The notes: generated by a model from the letters alone, not told the origin. Counted from the first letter of the stretch, positions 27,237 through 36,191 are shown. The stretch is DNA of 64,000 nucleotides from Sinorhizobium numidicum (GCF_029892045.1 NZ_CP120368.1:1858001-1922000); one strand, 5' to 3'. Numbers and translations: made by a program.

Positions 27237-28646
27237 ATGGGATTGATTGCGATGAGCGAGCGCGACCTGCAGCGGATTGAGGTTTTGTCGAAGGTGGTCG
27301 ACGGCCGCATGACGCTGGTGTCGGCGGCGCATGTCCTGGGCTTGAGCACGCGTCAGGTTCGCCGGCTCCTGGAGCGGATCCGGACGGATGGTGCGGCATC
27401 GATCCGGCACAGAGCGATCGGCCGCCCATCGAACAACCGGATTTGCGACGGCGTGCGCGATTATGCCATGGCGATCGTGCGCGAGCGCTATGCGGACTTT
27501 GGTCCGACACTGGCGGCCGAGAAGCTTGCCGAGCGCGACGGGCTGACGGTGTCGCGCGAGACCTTGCGCCAATGGATGGCGGCGGCCGGTCTGTGGCTGT
27601 CGCGCAAGCAGCGCCGCACCTTTCACCAGCCGCGGCCGCGGCGCGAGGCCTATGGTGAACTGGTGCAGATCGACGGTTCCGAGCATCGCTGGTTCGAAGA
27701 TCGCGGTGCCCCATGTTCGCTGCTGGTGTTCATCGATGATGCGACCGGCAAGCTGATGCAGTTGCGCTTCGTACGATCGGAAAGCGCGTTTACGTATTTC
27801 GAGGCGCTGGAGCTCTATCTGAAGGCGCATGGTGCTCCGGTCGCCTTCTATTCCGACAAGCATTCGGTGTTCCGGGTGGCGAAGAAAGACGCCAAGGGCG
27901 GCCAGGGCATGACGCAGTTCGGGCGTGCGCTTTCAGAGCTAAACATCGAGATTCTTTGCGCAAACTCGAGCCAGGCGAAGGGCCGGGTCGAGCGGATGAA
28001 CCGGACGCTACAGGATCGGTTGATCAAGGATCTGCGTCTGGAGGGCATCTGCGGGATGGACGACGGCAACGCTTTCCTGCCTCGGTTCATGGAGCGCTAT
28101 AACCGGCAGTTTGCCATTTCCCCTGCCCGGCCTGATGACCTGCACCGGCCGATGAACCTTGCCCCGGATCGGCTGCGCGAGGTCCTGTGCAAACGTGAGC
28201 AGCGTTATGTCGGTGCGCAACTGACGTTCTCCTACGAGCGCCAGCGGATCATGCTGGAAGAGAACGAGGTGACGCGTGGGTTGGTCGGACGCTATGTCGA
28301 GACCTACGCTTTCGCCGATGGCCGGCTGGATGTGCGCTGGAAGGGGCATTCCCTGCCCTGCCGGGTGTTCGACAAGGACCAGCGGGTGACGCATGCGGCG
28401 ATCACCGAGAACAAGCGGCTTTCCGATGTGCTGGCCTATATCAAGGAGCGCCAGGACGAGCGGCCGGCGCCGAAGGTGAAGACCAACAGCGAGAAGATTG
28501 GCTACACGCCGCGCGGTCGCAAGCCGGGCAAGCGGACGGATTTCATGAACGATCCCGCGATCATTGCTCGGCGGCGGCAGGCGCTTTCCCAGCAAAGTGC
28601 GGTGGAGCAAGGGCAACCCTACCCGGCACAGTTCAATGGAGAATAA
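27237..28646 (+). CDS. ISNCY-family DDE transposase, copy 1
   Basis: A 469-residue transposase. Residues 1-60 form a helix-turn-helix (LVSAAHVLGLSTRQVRRLLERI). An rve/RNase H-like catalytic core follows, with probable DDE residues in VQIDGSEH, YSDKHSVFR and KGRVERMNR. The C-terminal third contains a basic region (GYTPRGRKPGKRTD). The ATG at 27237 has GGGAG at good spacing; a TTG two codons upstream is possible. The protein is identical to the transposase of the second copy, so both look intact. Family naming (ISNCY, IS1202 group) is from memory of this transposase type. Confidence 0.9.
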   Translation: MGLIAMSERDLQRIEVLSKVVDGRMTLVSAAHVLGLSTRQVRRLLERIRTDGAASIRHRAIGRPSNNRICDGVRDYAMAIVRERYADFGPTLAAEKLAERDGLTVSRETLRQWMAAAGLWLSRKQRRTFHQPRPRREAYGELVQIDGSEHRWFEDRGAPCSLLVFIDDATGKLMQLRFVRSESAFTYFEALELYLKAHGAPVAFYSDKHSVFRVAKKDAKGGQGMTQFGRALSELNIEILCANSSQAKGRVERMNRTLQDRLIKDLRLEGICGMDDGNAFLPRFMERYNRQFAISPARPDDLHRPMNLAPDRLREVLCKREQRYVGAQLTFSYERQRIMLEENEVTRGLVGRYVETYAFADGRLDVRWKGHSLPCRVFDKDQRVTHAAITENKRLSDVLAYIKERQDERPAPKVKTNSEKIGYTPRGRKPGKRTDFMNDPAIIARRRQALSQQSAVEQGQPYPAQFNGE

Positions 28647-29370
28647 ACTCGGAATGCATGTTTGATTCCAGCTTTAAACAGGCAGGCCACAAGGGTGTCT
28701 TGTGGTAGGTTCCGTGCTGCCAAATAGTCAGCCCCTCGCGTTCTTCGTGCAGCAATCCCAGCCAGCACAGCGGGCGAATGATATCGTAGCGGAGCGCCGA
28801 CCTTTCCGCCCAGGTTTCGACAGTCATTTCTGCTGGCTCCGGGTACGATTCGCTCGGGTATAGCTCGTTCGCCAGTTCGTCCAACGAACAGCCCGTTTCT
28901 GCTTTCATATTGATAAGATTGAGAAAGACGTGCCACCAACGCATCCGATTGCGGACAGCCTCCTGCGTCTGCCCGTGGTGGATATAAGCATAAAGGTAAT
29001 CCGTCGCGATCAGATCGAAGAAGGCCTGCGGTCTCGCCAAAAAGTCCTGGCCACGTTTTGTGGGCAGCAGGACGTCTTTTTTCCGGCGAAGAAGCTTTAG
29101 ATGTCGGACCATATCCCGTACCACCCAGAGCGGCGGCATGTCGGCTTCATTGAGGACCTTATTCATCCTGTACAGGTCTTCGAATGTGTACCCGGGCCAA
29201 TCGAAATGAACGGCGGCCCAGTGCACGAACTTGCGATTCATGGCGCCCGTCGCTGTTAATCCAATGCCATTGTGAGTGTCGGCATAGGATATCGTCACGA
29301 TCATCCCGCGAAGCAGCGGCGACAGCGCGGCTACATCGACATCACCCATCAGCCTGATTTCCGGAAGCAT
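28633..29370 (-). CDS. passenger protein of the ISNCY element, copy 1
   Basis: A 245-residue protein of unknown function encoded convergently to the transposase, with its 3' end overlapping the transposase stop by 14 bp. No transmembrane segment is seen. Two stretches look like winged-helix wings: LKLLRRKKDVLLPTKRGQDF and REGLTIWQHGTYHKTPLW. A distinctive central block is YADTHNGIGLTATGAM. I chose the ATG at 29370, preceded by AGGA; a GTG at 29391 would add seven residues. Being inside the terminal repeats, it travels with the element. It could regulate transposition or be cargo; neither is shown. Confidence 0.75.
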   Translation of the reverse strand: MLPEIRLMGDVDVAALSPLLRGMIVTISYADTHNGIGLTATGAMNRKFVHWAAVHFDWPGYTFEDLYRMNKVLNEADMPPLWVVRDMVRHLKLLRRKKDVLLPTKRGQDFLARPQAFFDLIATDYLYAYIHHGQTQEAVRNRMRWWHVFLNLINMKAETGCSLDELANELYPSESYPEPAEMTVETWAERSALRYDIIRPLCWLGLLHEEREGLTIWQHGTYHKTPLWPACLKLESNMHSEFILH

Positions 29371-29719
29371 CGCGAGATCCTGGCCCAGCACATACAGCTG
29401 CCTGCAACATCTACCAGGAACGCAATAAATGAAACTGAGAAAGCTAAAGCCGAAGGGGTGCCCTTCAGCCGCCCCCTCCCTTCCCTTGCAACCCGGCCCA
29501 GCCGGTCCGGTCGGGGGCTTGCCTCAGCGCAAGTGGAGATGCCGAGTGTCGTATTTCTAAATGGCTGAAGACGTATCCAAAGTGACATTTCTACTTTGCG
29601 CCACAGCGGACATTTCAACATGGCCGCCACACGCCCTGTAGCCGCAAAGTTAAAGTGTCCTGTTCCTGCAAAGTAAGAATGTCACTCTCCCCGCGTTTTG
29701 ATGACGTGGGAGATTGCGG

Positions 29720-31129
29720 ATGGGATTGATTGCGATGAGCGAGCGCGACCTGCAGCGGATTGAGGTTTTGTCGAAGGTGGTCGACGGCCGCATGACGCTG
29801 GTGTCGGCGGCGCATGTCCTGGGCTTGAGCACGCGTCAGGTTCGCCGGCTCCTGGAGCGGATCCGGACGGATGGTGCGGCATCGATCCGGCACAGAGCGA
29901 TCGGCCGCCCATCGAACAACCGGATTTGCGACGGCGTGCGCGATTATGCCATGGCGATCGTGCGCGAGCGCTATGCGGACTTTGGTCCGACACTGGCGGC
30001 CGAGAAGCTTGCCGAGCGCGACGGGCTGACGGTGTCGCGCGAGACCTTGCGCCAATGGATGGCGGCGGCCGGTCTGTGGCTGTCGCGCAAGCAGCGCCGC
30101 ACCTTTCACCAGCCGCGGCCGCGGCGCGAGGCCTATGGTGAACTGGTGCAGATCGACGGTTCCGAGCATCGCTGGTTCGAAGATCGCGGTGCCCCATGTT
30201 CGCTGCTGGTGTTCATCGATGATGCGACCGGCAAGCTGATGCAGTTGCGCTTCGTACGATCGGAAAGCGCGTTTACGTATTTCGAGGCGCTGGAGCTCTA
30301 TCTGAAGGCGCATGGTGCTCCGGTCGCCTTCTATTCCGACAAGCATTCGGTGTTCCGGGTGGCGAAGAAAGACGCCAAGGGCGGCCAGGGCATGACGCAG
30401 TTCGGGCGTGCGCTTTCAGAGCTAAACATCGAGATTCTTTGCGCAAACTCGAGCCAGGCGAAGGGCCGGGTCGAGCGGATGAACCGGACGCTACAGGATC
30501 GGTTGATCAAGGATCTGCGTCTGGAGGGCATCTGCGGGATGGACGACGGCAACGCTTTCCTGCCTCGGTTCATGGAGCGCTATAACCGGCAGTTTGCCAT
30601 TTCCCCTGCCCGGCCTGATGACCTGCACCGGCCGATGAACCTTGCCCCGGATCGGCTGCGCGAGGTCCTGTGCAAACGTGAGCAGCGTTATGTCGGTGCG
30701 CAACTGACGTTCTCCTACGAGCGCCAGCGGATCATGCTGGAAGAGAACGAGGTGACGCGTGGGTTGGTCGGACGCTATGTCGAGACCTACGCTTTCGCCG
30801 ATGGCCGGCTGGATGTGCGCTGGAAGGGGCATTCCCTGCCCTGCCGGGTGTTCGACAAGGACCAGCGGGTGACGCATGCGGCGATCACCGAGAACAAGCG
30901 GCTTTCCGATGTGCTGGCCTATATCAAGGAGCGCCAGGACGAGCGGCCGGCGCCGAAGGTGAAGACCAACAGCGAGAAGATTGGCTACACGCCGCGCGGT
31001 CGCAAGCCGGGCAAGCGGACGGATTTCATGAACGATCCCGCGATCATTGCTCGGCGGCGGCAGGCGCTTTCCCAGCAAAGTGCGGTGGAGCAAGGGCAAC
31101 CCTACCCGGCACAGTTCAATGGAGAATAA
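29720..31129 (+). CDS. ISNCY-family DDE transposase, copy 2
   Basis: Identical in predicted protein sequence to the 469-residue transposase of copy 1, with the same start context, HTH and DDE motifs. Since both copies keep an uninterrupted gene, the array was probably formed recently. The upstream end of this gene lies just inside the IS-IS junction, where the right end of copy 1 could contribute a hybrid promoter (known for other IS dimers; not demonstrated here). Confidence 0.9.
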   Translation: MGLIAMSERDLQRIEVLSKVVDGRMTLVSAAHVLGLSTRQVRRLLERIRTDGAASIRHRAIGRPSNNRICDGVRDYAMAIVRERYADFGPTLAAEKLAERDGLTVSRETLRQWMAAAGLWLSRKQRRTFHQPRPRREAYGELVQIDGSEHRWFEDRGAPCSLLVFIDDATGKLMQLRFVRSESAFTYFEALELYLKAHGAPVAFYSDKHSVFRVAKKDAKGGQGMTQFGRALSELNIEILCANSSQAKGRVERMNRTLQDRLIKDLRLEGICGMDDGNAFLPRFMERYNRQFAISPARPDDLHRPMNLAPDRLREVLCKREQRYVGAQLTFSYERQRIMLEENEVTRGLVGRYVETYAFADGRLDVRWKGHSLPCRVFDKDQRVTHAAITENKRLSDVLAYIKERQDERPAPKVKTNSEKIGYTPRGRKPGKRTDFMNDPAIIARRRQALSQQSAVEQGQPYPAQFNGE

Positions 31130-31853
31130 ACTCGGAATGCATGTTTGATTCCAGCTTTAAACAGGCAGGCCACAAGGGTGTCTTGTGGTAGGTTCCGTGC
31201 TGCCAAATAGTCAGCCCCTCGCGTTCTTCGTGCAGCAATCCCAGCCAGCACAGCGGGCGAATGATATCGTAGCGGAGCGCCGACCTTTCCGCCCAGGTTT
31301 CGACAGTCATTTCTGCTGGCTCCGGGTACGATTCGCTCGGGTATAGCTCGTTCGCCAGTTCGTCCAACGAACAGCCCGTTTCTGCTTTCATATTGATAAG
31401 ATTGAGAAAGACGTGCCACCAACGCATCCGATTGCGGACAGCCTCCTGCGTCTGCCCGTGGTGGATATAAGCATAAAGGTAATCCGTCGCGATCAGATCG
31501 AAGAAGGCCTGCGGTCTCGCCAAAAAGTCCTGGCCACGTTTTGTGGGCAGCAGGACGTCTTTTTTCCGGCGAAGAAGCTTTAGATGTCGGACCATATCCC
31601 GTACCACCCAGAGCGGCGGCATGTCGGCTTCATTGAGGACCTTATTCATCCTGTACAGGTCTTCGAATGTGTACCCGGGCCAATCGAAATGAACGGCGGC
31701 CCAGTGCACGAACTTGCGATTCATGGCGCCCGTCGCTGTTAATCCAATGCCATTGTGAGTGTCGGCATAGGATATCGTCACGATCATCCCGCGAAGCAGC
31801 GGCGACAGCGCGGCTACATCGACATCACCCATCAGCCTGATTTCCGGAAGCAT
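31116..31853 (-). CDS. passenger protein of the ISNCY element, copy 2
   Basis: Identical in predicted sequence to the passenger protein of copy 1 (245 residues, possible winged-helix segments, no known domain recognised with confidence). Its full conservation in both copies shows it has not decayed since duplication, but says little about selection because the duplication looks recent. Confidence 0.75.
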   Translation of the reverse strand: MLPEIRLMGDVDVAALSPLLRGMIVTISYADTHNGIGLTATGAMNRKFVHWAAVHFDWPGYTFEDLYRMNKVLNEADMPPLWVVRDMVRHLKLLRRKKDVLLPTKRGQDFLARPQAFFDLIATDYLYAYIHHGQTQEAVRNRMRWWHVFLNLINMKAETGCSLDELANELYPSESYPEPAEMTVETWAERSALRYDIIRPLCWLGLLHEEREGLTIWQHGTYHKTPLWPACLKLESNMHSEFILH

Positions 31854-32124
31854 CGCGAGATCCTGGCCCAGCACATACAGCTGCCTGCAACATCTACCAG
31901 GAACGCAATAAATGAAACTGAGAAAGCTAAAGCCGAAGGGGTGCCCTTCAGCCGCCCCCTCCCTTCCCTTGCAACCCGGCCCAGCCGGTCCGGTCGGGGG
32001 CTTGCCTCAGCGCAAGTGGAGATGCCGAGTGTCGTATTTCTAAATGGCTGAAGACGTATCCAAAGTGACATTTCTACTTTGCGCCACAGCGGACATTTCA
32101 ACATGGCCGCCACACGCCATGTAG

Positions 32125-33248
32125 CCGGGTGGGTTCAAGGATGAAGTGCGACTTGCGATAGATACCAATGGGTTATCGCTCGCAAGGAATGTTCATGAGA
32201 CGCACCTACTCCCAGATCGATATGGATGAACGTCGTAGGATCGCTCGCTGGCGAGCAGCCGGCCTGAGCGTCACCGTCATCGCCGAGAAGCTCGGACGGC
32301 ATCGTTCGACGATTTTCCGCGAGCTCAAGCGCAATGCTTTTGAGGATCCGCAAATGCCGGATCTGAGCGGCTACTATTGCGTGACCGCCAACGAGATGGC
32401 ACGTGAGCGCAGAGCCAAGCTGCGCAAGCTCGCCCGGTTCTCCCATGTGCGCCAATCGGTGATCGAGCGGATCATCCATGGCTGGTCGCCGCAGCAGATC
32501 GCCGGCCGCATGCGGCTGGAGCGCCATCCGATTTGCGTCAGTTACGAGACGATCTATAAGTTCGCCTATTCCGCAGACGGCCAGGCGATCAAGCTGTGGC
32601 GGCACCTGCCGGAGCGTCGTGCGAGACGTCGGCCGCGGCATGCCCGACGGCGTCACGGTCGCCGCTTCAGCCCGGAACTCAACATTCTTCATCGTCCTGA
32701 GACTGTCGCCGAACGCAAGCAGTTCGGGCACTGGGAGTGCGATCTCATTCAGTTTCGCAAGAAGTTCGGCAAGGCCAACGTGACGTCACTGGTCGAGCGG
32801 GTCAGCCGGTTTGCGGTCTTCCTGCGCAACAACGACAGGCAATCGAAACCGATCATGGACGGGCTGATCGAGGTGCTCCAACCCCTGCCCCACGCTGCTC
32901 GACGCTCCATCACCTTCGACCGTGGCACTGAGTTCAGCGAATGGCCCTATCTGCAGGCTGGCATCGGAACGCAGACATGGTTCTGCGACCCGCAGTCGCC
33001 CTGGCAGAAAGGCACGGTCGAGAACACCAATGGCCGGGTTCGCAAATGGCTTTCGAGAGAAGTGGATCCCCTGTCGATCACCGACGGCGAGCTGAAGGAC
33101 ATCTGCGACCGGCTCAACTCGACACCGCGGAAGTGCTTAGGCTACCGAACGCCCGCGGAAGTCTTCCGCAAGAAACTGCTCGCGCAAATGCGACGTGTCG
33201 GCTAGCGTCACACGCGCAAGTCGCAATTCGGCATGAACTTACACCGGG
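32125..33248 (+). mobile_element. IS30-family element (complete copy)
   Basis: The ends share the inner terminal-repeat sequence TGCGACTTGCG: CCGGGTGGGTTCAAGG leads into the left repeat, and CCCGGTGTAAGTTCATG into the right one when read inward. The alignment needs one gap, so the edges are uncertain by about 5-15 bp. The 16-base CCGGGTGGGTTCAAGG occurs again at 33244-33259, as either a neighbouring IS end or a duplicated target. It carries one intact transposase. Confidence 0.7.
32195..33205 (+). CDS. IS30-family transposase
   Basis: A 336-residue DDE transposase. The N-terminal HTH (VTVIAEKLGRHRSTIFRELK) is the IS30 signature, and the catalytic core has GHWECDLIQF, FDRGTEF and KGTVENTNGRVR carrying the D, D and E residues. 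It ends RTPAEVFRKKL, typical of the family. ATG 32195 follows AAGGA at six-base spacing. The gene appears intact. It sits immediately right of the ISNCY pair and left of a broken relative. Confidence 0.93.
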   Translation: MRRTYSQIDMDERRRIARWRAAGLSVTVIAEKLGRHRSTIFRELKRNAFEDPQMPDLSGYYCVTANEMARERRAKLRKLARFSHVRQSVIERIIHGWSPQQIAGRMRLERHPICVSYETIYKFAYSADGQAIKLWRHLPERRARRRPRHARRRHGRRFSPELNILHRPETVAERKQFGHWECDLIQFRKKFGKANVTSLVERVSRFAVFLRNNDRQSKPIMDGLIEVLQPLPHAARRSITFDRGTEFSEWPYLQAGIGTQTWFCDPQSPWQKGTVENTNGRVRKWLSREVDPLSITDGELKDICDRLNSTPRKCLGYRTPAEVFRKKLLAQMRRVG

Positions 33249-33258
33249 TGGGTTCAAG

Positions 33259-33792
33259 GTGATCGATCGACTGAAGGCGCATTGGTCGCCGGAGCAGATT
33301 GCCGGCCGGCTGCTCGCTGACGGAGTGAGTGCCGTTCGCGTCTGACCGGAGACGATCTATCGCTTCATCTACGGCAAGGAGAACTATGCAGTCGGGCTCT
33401 ATCGGCATCTGCCGGAAGGCCGTCGCAAGCGCCGCCGACGCGGATCACGCAAGCCATGCGACGGCTTGATCCCATTTGATAATCGAATCGCGCAACGTCC
33501 TGATTTCATTGGTGCTCGCTTGCAGTTCGGCCACTGGGAAGGCGACCTGCTGATCTTCCGCCGCGAGCTCGGCGAGGCCAATGTCACCTCGCTCGTCGAG
33601 CGCAAGAGCCGTTATACCGTAATGATCAAGAATGGCAGTCGGCACTCGCGGCCGATCATGGACAAGATCGTTGATGCCTTCGCACCGCTGCCGGCCTTTG
33701 CCCGCCAGAGCTTTCACCTTCGACCGCGGCACCGAGTTTCGCGGCTTCAGGGCTTTGGAAGATGGCATCGGTGCCCGGAGCTGGTTGTCTGA
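33259..33792 (+). pseudogene. IS30-family transposase remnant, 5' part
   Basis: A decayed IS30-type transposase lacking its N-terminal HTH. The readable protein starts VIDRLKAHWSPEQIAGRLL, meets an in-frame TGA near 33343 where ETIYRFIYGKENY continues, then runs through GHWEGDLLIFRRELGEANVTSL. A frameshift near 33708 moves TFDRGTEFRGF into another frame, and homology ends at about 33790 (GARSWL). The remaining catalytic part lies at about 35283, beyond the IS110 element, so later insertion split this copy. It is not functional. Confidence 0.85.
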
Positions 33793-34123
33793 TCGCGGCT
33801 CACGAGTCAATCGCGTTTGAGTATGCGCGATGAGCTCCGAATGCCAGCGCGGCACGGATTCGGCAACGTCATATGGCGCATTCATGTTCTTAGTCGTCGC
33901 CCAGCGCTCCATTTTGACGTGAGAGCAATCGTATGTCGGGAACAGGGTTGTCTTCGCGGTCGGTACAAGCCCGCCGCATGATGGTCTTCGCAGGCAAGGT
34001 CTTCCTATGTTCTGCGCGCAGTCTCTGGGAGCTGCCGCCAACTTCACGGAATGGCCAGACCTACGTCCACGACAGGGACGCCTTGTCGCGCCAGAAAGGT
34101 GATGCGCGGAGAGTAATCGGCTG
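33793..34123. other. unassigned fragment between IS remnants
   Basis: About 330 bp between the IS30 remnant and the IS110 transposase. A reverse frame reads KTTLFPTYDCSHVKMERW followed by NAPYDVAESVPRWHSELI, which looks protein-like but is open-ended into the remnant; I do not recognise it. The part nearest 34123 probably belongs to the IS110 end. Confidence 0.4.
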
Positions 34124-35167
34124 TCAGACCTTCATTAATGCGTTGGTGCCGGCTGAAGGATTGAAGGTTTCTCCCGTCTTGAGCATGGTATGCATGATAA
34201 CCGCGAGTTTGCGGGCGACGGCCACAGCCGCCCGCTTAAAGCCAAGCCGCTCGCGCAGCTTAAGTCCCCAATTCTTGAGACTGCTCTCAGTTCTGGCACT
34301 GGTTCTCGTCAGCAGCGTTGTCGCCGCTTCGTAAAGCAGCCCGCGCAGCCGGTTGTCGCCTCTGCGTGAGATATGGCCGTCATAATCGACTTCGCCCGAC
34401 TGATAGCGGCGGGTGGTCAGCCCGAGCCAGGCGCCAACCGAGCGCGAAGTTCGGAAGTTTTCCGGATCCTCGATGGCGGCGATGTAAGAGACCGCCGTAA
34501 TGGCGCCGATACCTGGAACTGTCATCAACAACTTCGTAGCCGGGCTCTGCCGCGCCGCTGCAATGAGCTGACGGTCAAGAATGGCCGCACGCTTGCGAAT
34601 ATTGTGCCACGCATCAAGCAAGGGCAAAATGATCTGCGCCAGAGAAGTTTGCCTCTCCAGGAGCTCTCGAACATGGGTATCAAAAACCCGACCTGTGCCT
34701 TTGGGTACGATAAGGCCGAAGGTCTTCATGACACCGCGGATCTGATTGCCGAGTTGGGTTGAGAGATTCAGGAGCTGATTGCGGGCCGCCACCAACGCGC
34801 GGGTCAGCATAGCGTCAAACGACTTGACCCGAACCGCTTTGTAGAAGCCGGCTTCTGCGAGCTGCGCCAGACCATCGGCATCATTGGCATCGGTCTTGTT
34901 GAGTGTCTCGTTCAATACCTTTTGCGCGTGCCGCGCTTCAATGCAGATCGCCGGAGCCCCTTCGGCCGTCAGGGCATGATAGAACCACGTCGACAGCGGC
35001 CCCGTTTCGAAGACGACGCGCCTGGCGTGCGGCGCGTGCTTGCGGATAAGCTCGGCCAGAAGCGTTGGGTCCGAAGGGCACTTTCCCCGCCAGATCCGCT
35101 TGCCGTCCTCCCGAACCGAGATTGCTGTGTCTTTCAATGAAACATCAAGCCCAATATACTGGTCCAT
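34124..35167 (-). CDS. IS110-family transposase
   Basis: A 347-residue DEDD transposase. The N-terminal RuvC-like domain starts MDQYIGLDVSLKDTAISV with further acidic residues in VVFETGPLS and NKTDANDADGLAQL. The C-terminal Transposase_20 domain contains LMTVPGIGAITA, with GAWLGLTTRRYQSGEVDYDG and ISRRGDNRLRGLL. The gene is intact. IS110 elements have no terminal inverted repeats, and I could not fix the element boundaries. It separates the two parts of an IS30 remnant. Confidence 0.94.
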   Translation of the reverse strand: MDQYIGLDVSLKDTAISVREDGKRIWRGKCPSDPTLLAELIRKHAPHARRVVFETGPLSTWFYHALTAEGAPAICIEARHAQKVLNETLNKTDANDADGLAQLAEAGFYKAVRVKSFDAMLTRALVAARNQLLNLSTQLGNQIRGVMKTFGLIVPKGTGRVFDTHVRELLERQTSLAQIILPLLDAWHNIRKRAAILDRQLIAAARQSPATKLLMTVPGIGAITAVSYIAAIEDPENFRTSRSVGAWLGLTTRRYQSGEVDYDGHISRRGDNRLRGLLYEAATTLLTRTSARTESSLKNWGLKLRERLGFKRAAVAVARKLAVIMHTMLKTGETFNPSAGTNALMKV

Positions 35168-35264
35168 GGTTGCTCTCCATCTGATGTTGGGCCCGGTTTC
35201 CCATCGTGAGCCCGTTTCACCATCTTATCGGGAGCAACCACCCCCGGTAGCATCTGCTTGGGGC

Positions 35265-35510
35265 GGTCGCGCCGCGATTACCCCATGTTCTGCGATCCGA
35301 ACTCACCGTGGCAGAAAGGCGCGGTCGAGAACACCAACAAGCGCATCCGCCGCTTCGTGCCGAGCGATACCGGCCTATCGACCGTCCGCGAGCAGCAGCT
35401 GGTCGCCCTCGCCCACCATCTCAATTCGCTACCCAGGAAGTGCCTTGGCTATCGGACACCAGCCGAGGTGTTCATGTGCATTTGCGTGATTGCGGGCAAT
35501 CCCCTACCCT
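35265..35510 (+). pseudogene. IS30-family transposase remnant, 3' part
   Basis: The continuation of the remnant at 33259-33792. The frame reads MFCDPNSPWQKGAVENTN, including the catalytic glutamate, then LPRKCLGYRTPAEVF, the standard IS30 C-terminal wording, before losing homology. Together with the 5' part it accounts for most of a transposase interrupted by about 1.5 kb containing the IS110 gene. Confidence 0.85.
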
Positions 35511-35621
35511 TCACACGCCCATGTTGCACCTGGCGTAGATCCCCACGGCAATTTAGCAATGCGACAGTTGAGCAAATTAGAGATGCGACATTTGCCGCAG
35601 CTCTGGCAGCCCTGCCCGCCA

Positions 35622-36110
35622 CTATTCCAGAATGACGACGGCTTCCACCTCGAAGAGCATGGGGTCAATTGCAAGCTTGGGGACGGGAATCAGAGTCTGC
35701 GCCGGCAGCGCCTCGCCGAACATTTCCTTGACGTTCTTGGTCAACACCTCAAGCTTGGACATATCGTGATCGACCACGAAGATCGTGAGCTTGGCGACCT
35801 GATCCGGCCTGGCACCGAGCGCATCGAGGGCGGTGCGCAGATTTGCGTAGGCCTGCTCGACCTGGATAGCGAAGTCGGGCGACAAGTCTCCCGTGCTGTC
35901 TTGGCCGCCCTGTCCGGAGATGTAGGCCAACCGTGCTTGGCGGGGCACAATCACCGCCGTGCTGTAGCCATTCGGCGTCGGGTCGTAGAGGTTTTGTGGA
36001 TTGACGATGGTCAGCTTGAGATCATTCTCATTCGCTGTCGTCGCATTGGGAACTCCCATGGTCATGATGATTAGCCCTCCGATAAGCAGATGCTTAATTG
36101 CGCGTGACAT
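35622..36110 (-). CDS. exported RidA-family protein
   Basis: A 162-residue protein: an N-terminal signal peptide (HLLIGGLIIMTMGVPNATTA, residues 7-26), then a RidA/YjgF domain with AYISGQGGQDSTGDLSPDF and an ALGARPDQVAKLTIFVVD segment. Cytoplasmic RidA deaminates reactive enamines and imines; this one is predicted to be periplasmic. The conserved catalytic arginine of the PxR segment appears replaced by Q138 (LPAQTLIPV), so classical RidA activity is doubtful. It is divergent from a TetR regulator with a 50-bp palindrome between, implying inducible expression. Ligand unknown. Confidence 0.85.
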   Translation of the reverse strand: MSRAIKHLLIGGLIIMTMGVPNATTANENDLKLTIVNPQNLYDPTPNGYSTAVIVPRQARLAYISGQGGQDSTGDLSPDFAIQVEQAYANLRTALDALGARPDQVAKLTIFVVDHDMSKLEVLTKNVKEMFGEALPAQTLIPVPKLAIDPMLFEVEAVVILE

Positions 36111-36191
36111 GATTTTCTCTTGGCTCTGAGGACTGCGAGCAACGTACCCTCGTGGCCTGCAGGATTGAACTTTAACTCATCGCCCACATAA

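Larger units (their letters stand above)
27154..29631 (+). mobile_element. ISNCY/IS1202-type element, copy 1
   Basis: A 2,478-bp insertion sequence with imperfect inverted ends: left TGTAGCCGCAAAGTT and, read inward from the right, TGTGGCGGCCATGTT. Each end is followed by a second internal copy of a GCAAAGTA...AATGTC motif. It carries a DDE transposase on the forward strand and a convergent passenger gene. The 5-bp sequence CGCCC flanks it on both sides (27149-27153 and 29632-29636), consistent with a 5-bp target duplication. A second copy follows immediately. Confidence 0.9.
29637..32114 (+). mobile_element. ISNCY/IS1202-type element, copy 2, head to tail with copy 1
   Basis: A second 2,478-bp copy in the same orientation, with the same ends as copy 1, separated from it by only CGCCC. 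I found no base difference between the copies on reading, and all encoded proteins are identical. It is followed by CGCCA and then TGTAGCCG (32120-32127), the first eight bases of the left end again, suggesting a third copy truncated by the neighbouring IS30 element. Confidence 0.9.

Noticed and set aside
32125..33259. CCGGGTGGGTTCAAGG as a 16-bp target-site duplication of the IS30 element
   Set aside because: The left copy aligns with the inverted terminal repeat of the element itself, so it is more likely an IS end, with the right copy belonging to the neighbouring remnant. Not fully excluded.
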